The position numbers and the translations under genes were made by a program. This document shows positions 61,801 to 64,000 of a stretch of DNA of 64,000 nt, one piece after another. Positions within the stretch are counted from its first letter, which is position 1, and each line of letters begins with the position of its first letter. The notes beneath the pieces are model-generated. The model did no database searches and was not told the DNA's origin. It worked only from the letters and a program-made list of their open reading frames with translations. The DNA is taken from contig NZ_KE557278.1 in assembly GCF_000442255.1 (NCBI RefSeq), positions 98,466 to 162,465 of the forward strand, given 5' to 3'. This DNA comes from Salipiger mucosus DSM 16094. Lineage in GTDB: Bacteria > Pseudomonadota > Alphaproteobacteria > Rhodobacterales > Rhodobacteraceae.

Positions 61801-63759
61801 TCACACGTCGAGCTCTTCCACGAAGCGCGCGTTTTCCTGGATGTACTGGAACCGCAGCTCGGGTTTCTTGCCCATGAGCCGCTCCACGAGGTCGCCGGTC
61901 TCGCCCGGCTCGTCCTCGTCGATGGTGACGCGGATCAGCGTGCGGGTCGCCGGGTCCATCGTGGTTTCCTTGAGGTCCTTGGCATCCATCTCGCCCAGGC
62001 CCTTGAAGCGCTGCACGTCGATCTTGCCCTTGCCACCAAGCCCCTCGGCGAGCACGCGCTCCTTCTCGGCGTCGTCCGAGACGTAGATGCGTTTCGCGCC
62101 CTGCGTGAGGCGGTAGAGCGGGGGGCAGGCAAGGTAGAGATGCCCGCCGTCGATCAGCGGCCGCATCTGCGTGTAGAAGAAGGTCATCAGCAGCGAGGCG
62201 ATATGCGCGCCGTCCACGTCGGCGTCGCACATGATGATGATCCGCTCGTAACGCAGGTCGTCGATGTTGAACTTGGTGCCCAGACCCACGCCGAGCGCCT
62301 CGCAGAGGTCGCGGATCTCGGCGTTCGAGGTCAGCTTGTTCGAGGCCGCGCCAAGCACGTTCAGGATCTTGCCCTTGAGCGGCAGCAGCGCCTGGCTTTC
62401 GCGGAACCGCGCGCCCTTGGCCGAGCCGCCCGCCGAATCGCCCTCGACGATGAAGATCTCGGTGCCTTCGCGGTTCTTGTTGGTGCAGTCGGTCAGCTTT
62501 CCGGGCAGGCGCAGCTTCTTGGTGGCCGACTTGCGCGCTGTCTCCTTCTCCTGCTTGCGCCGCAGACGCTCTTCCGAGCGCAGCACGAGAAAGTCGAGGA
62601 TCGCGCCCGCGCTCTTGGTGTCGGCGGCGAGCCAGTTGTCGAAGTGGTCGCGGACCGCGCCCTCGACCAGCTTGGCGGCCTCGGTGGTTGCGAGCCGGTC
62701 CTTGGTCTGGCCCACGAACTCGGGCTCGCGGATGAAGCAGGAGACCAGCGCGCAGCCGCCGGTCACGAGGTCCTCGCGGGTGATCTGGCCGGCCTTCTTG
62801 TTGCCCACCAGCTCGCCGTAGGCGCGGATACCCTTGAGGATCGCGGCCCAGAAGCCCGCCTCGTGGGTGCCGCCCTCGGGGGTGGGCACGGTGTTGCAGT
62901 AGCTCTGCAGGAAGCCGTCGCGCGCGGGCGTCCAGTTGATCGCCCATTCCACCTTGCCGGGGGCGTTGAACTTCTCGCGGAACTCGACCGTGCCCGCGAA
63001 GGGCCGCTCGGCATAGGTCGAGGCGCCGCCCAGCGTCTCGGTCAGGTAGTCGGCAAGGCCCCCGGGGAAGTGGAAGGTCGCCTCGGTCGGCGTGTCGCCG
63101 TCCTCGATGGCGGATTTCCAGCGGATCTCGACCCCCGAGAAGAGATAGGCCTTGGAGCGCACCATCTTGAAGAGCCGCGCGGGCTTGAACCGGTGGTGGC
63201 TGAAGATCTCTTCATCCGCGTGGAAGGTCACCGTGGTGCCGCGCCGGTTGGGCGCCGCGCCCACCTGCTCGACCGGGCCCAGCGGCTTGCCGCGCGAGAA
63301 GCGCTGCTCGAAGAGGGCCTTGTTCCGCGCCACCTGCACGACCATCGAGTCGCTCAGCGCGTTCACCACCGAGGCGCCCACACCGTGCAGGCCGCCCGAG
63401 GTCTCGTAGGCCTTGCCCGAGAACTTGCCGCCGGCGTGCAGCGTGCAGAGGATCACCTCGAGCGCCGACTTGCCGGGAAACTTGGGGTGCGGATCGATCG
63501 GGATGCCGCGGCCGTTGTCGCGGATCATCACCGAGTGATCGGCCAGAAGCTCCACCTCGATGCGGTTGGCGTGGCCGGCGACGGCCTCGTCCATCGAGTT
63601 GTCCAGTACCTCGGCCACCATGTGGTGCAGCGCGCGGTCGTCGGTGCCGCCGATATACATGCCCGGGCGTTTGCGCACCGGCTCCAGTCCCTCGAGAACC
63701 TCGATGGAGGAGGCGTCATAATCGGGCGCGTCACTGGCGGCCAGAAGGTCGTCTGCCAT
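61801..63759 (-). CDS. parE: DNA topoisomerase IV subunit B
   Basis: A 652-residue GHKL-type ATPase subunit: MVAEVLDNSMDEAVAGHA, DNGRGIPID, SGGLHGVGASVVNALS and, in the TOPRIM domain, EIFIVEGDSAGGSAKGAR and CDADVDGAHI. Gyrase B of related bacteria is about 800 residues, so the shorter length and sequence fit ParE. With ParC it separates linked daughter chromosomes. AGGACTCC lies just upstream of the ATG at 63759; an open extension upstream is not coding. Confidence 0.95.
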   Translation of the reverse strand: MADDLLAASDAPDYDASSIEVLEGLEPVRKRPGMYIGGTDDRALHHMVAEVLDNSMDEAVAGHANRIEVELLADHSVMIRDNGRGIPIDPHPKFPGKSALEVILCTLHAGGKFSGKAYETSGGLHGVGASVVNALSDSMVVQVARNKALFEQRFSRGKPLGPVEQVGAAPNRRGTTVTFHADEEIFSHHRFKPARLFKMVRSKAYLFSGVEIRWKSAIEDGDTPTEATFHFPGGLADYLTETLGGASTYAERPFAGTVEFREKFNAPGKVEWAINWTPARDGFLQSYCNTVPTPEGGTHEAGFWAAILKGIRAYGELVGNKKAGQITREDLVTGGCALVSCFIREPEFVGQTKDRLATTEAAKLVEGAVRDHFDNWLAADTKSAGAILDFLVLRSEERLRRKQEKETARKSATKKLRLPGKLTDCTNKNREGTEIFIVEGDSAGGSAKGARFRESQALLPLKGKILNVLGAASNKLTSNAEIRDLCEALGVGLGTKFNIDDLRYERIIIMCDADVDGAHIASLLMTFFYTQMRPLIDGGHLYLACPPLYRLTQGAKRIYVSDDAEKERVLAEGLGGKGKIDVQRFKGLGEMDAKDLKETTMDPATRTLIRVTIDEDEPGETGDLVERLMGKKPELRFQYIQENARFVEELDV

Positions 63760-63918
63760 GGAGTCCTGCTCGGTCTGGTCTGTTGATTGGGGCCGAGTAT
63801 GACAGAGCGGGCAGGGCGGGGGAAGGTGCCTTGACCTCTCGGCGTGCCGCCACCGGGGCCTGTCGCGTCCGATGCCCATTGCAAGCCCATCGCCGGGGCG
63901 GGGGCGAACAGGAGACAC
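63760..63918. other. Region upstream of parE
   Basis: About 160 bp that must contain the parE promoter. I see no confident -35/-10 pair and no gene. Confidence 0.4.
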
Positions 63919-63947
63919 AAAAAAAGGCCTCCGCCAATGCGGAAGCC
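63919..63947 (-). terminator. Rho-independent terminator of a minus-strand gene beyond the window
   Basis: A 9-bp stem with one wobble (63926-63934 with 63939-63947) and, on the minus strand, seven T residues (63925-63919). The gene it ends must lie to the right of the window edge. Confidence 0.85.
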
Positions 63948-63973
63948 GGACCGCGTCGCGACGCAGCGGGAAG

Positions 63974-64000
63974 CCCGCGCCCGGTGGATCCGGGCGCGGG
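63974..64000. repeat. Perfect 11-bp inverted repeat at the window edge
   Basis: An 11-bp stem (63974-63984 with 63990-64000) with a 5-nt loop. It may continue beyond the window and could be a second terminator hairpin. Confidence 0.55.

Noticed and set aside
61801..63759. GyrB instead of ParE
   Set aside because: Length (652 residues) and sequence of the first 40 residues fit ParE; gyrase B is expected to be about 150 residues longer.

Overview
The window is a contiguous piece of a GC-rich alphaproteobacterial chromosome, most likely from the Rhodobacterales (Roseobacter group). The basis is gene content: a DUF1244 gene next to N-formylglutamate amidohydrolase, DUF3576 and YrhK proteins, an NDUFS4-type complex I protein, an LptE-holA cluster behind leuS, a probable methylsuccinyl-CoA dehydrogenase of the ethylmalonyl-CoA pathway, and FnrL-type operators. 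No transposase, integrase, phage gene or CRISPR array was seen. Genes are tightly packed, often with ATGA or 3-16 bp overlaps. All statements about families and homologues come from memory of those families; no search was run.

Layout. 0-15.8 kb is mostly housekeeping: a truncated OmpA-domain protein, a YggS-type PLP protein with a TPR-sulfotransferase, a porin, a DUF3576 lipoprotein, a glycosyltransferase, leuS-lptE-holA, DUF1244 with N-formylglutamate amidohydrolase, pyk, rpmI-rplT and pheS. 15.8-40.6 kb is an accessory block lying between pheS and pheT: YrhK, a flavin reductase fused to a LysR-type effector domain, an APH/P-loop kinase fusion, phaC with a convergent phasin, a CecR-type regulator with an HlyD/ABC exporter, a xylose-type ABC importer (xylFHG) with a ROK regulator, a VCBS/CRTAC1 protein and a MauG-like dihaem peroxidase, a cytochrome c, nagA, a TetR-controlled RND pump, and a metallo-beta-lactamase-fold hydrolase. 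40.7-48.7 kb holds pheT, an AhpD-like protein, mcd, a TauE/SafE exporter, a thioesterase, a DUF1194 protein, an HExxH lipoprotein and CsbD.

48.7-56.1 kb is the most unusual part. A cytochrome c gene preceded by a perfect FNR-type palindrome is followed by a four-gene locus: a 503-residue protein with the overall pattern of a vanadium haloperoxidase but with most vanadate-binding residues replaced; a divergent subtilisin-like protease without a signal peptide; a PAP2/vanadium-haloperoxidase-fold protein with an intact active site and an N-terminal (Gly-Ala-Gln)11 collagen-like tail; and a SARP/BTAD-type regulator with a TPR-like C-terminus. The intergenic region between the first two genes carries four GTGA direct repeats spaced exactly 11 bp, the spacing known for SARP operators. 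I infer that the four genes form a single regulated system; its function is unknown.

56.1-64 kb returns to housekeeping: a small conserved protein, an HpcH/HpaI aldolase behind a 23-codon leader ORF, tRNA-Arg(TCT), the NDUFS4-type protein, uvrB, small envelope proteins and parE. The right edge contains a terminator for a minus-strand gene lying outside the window.
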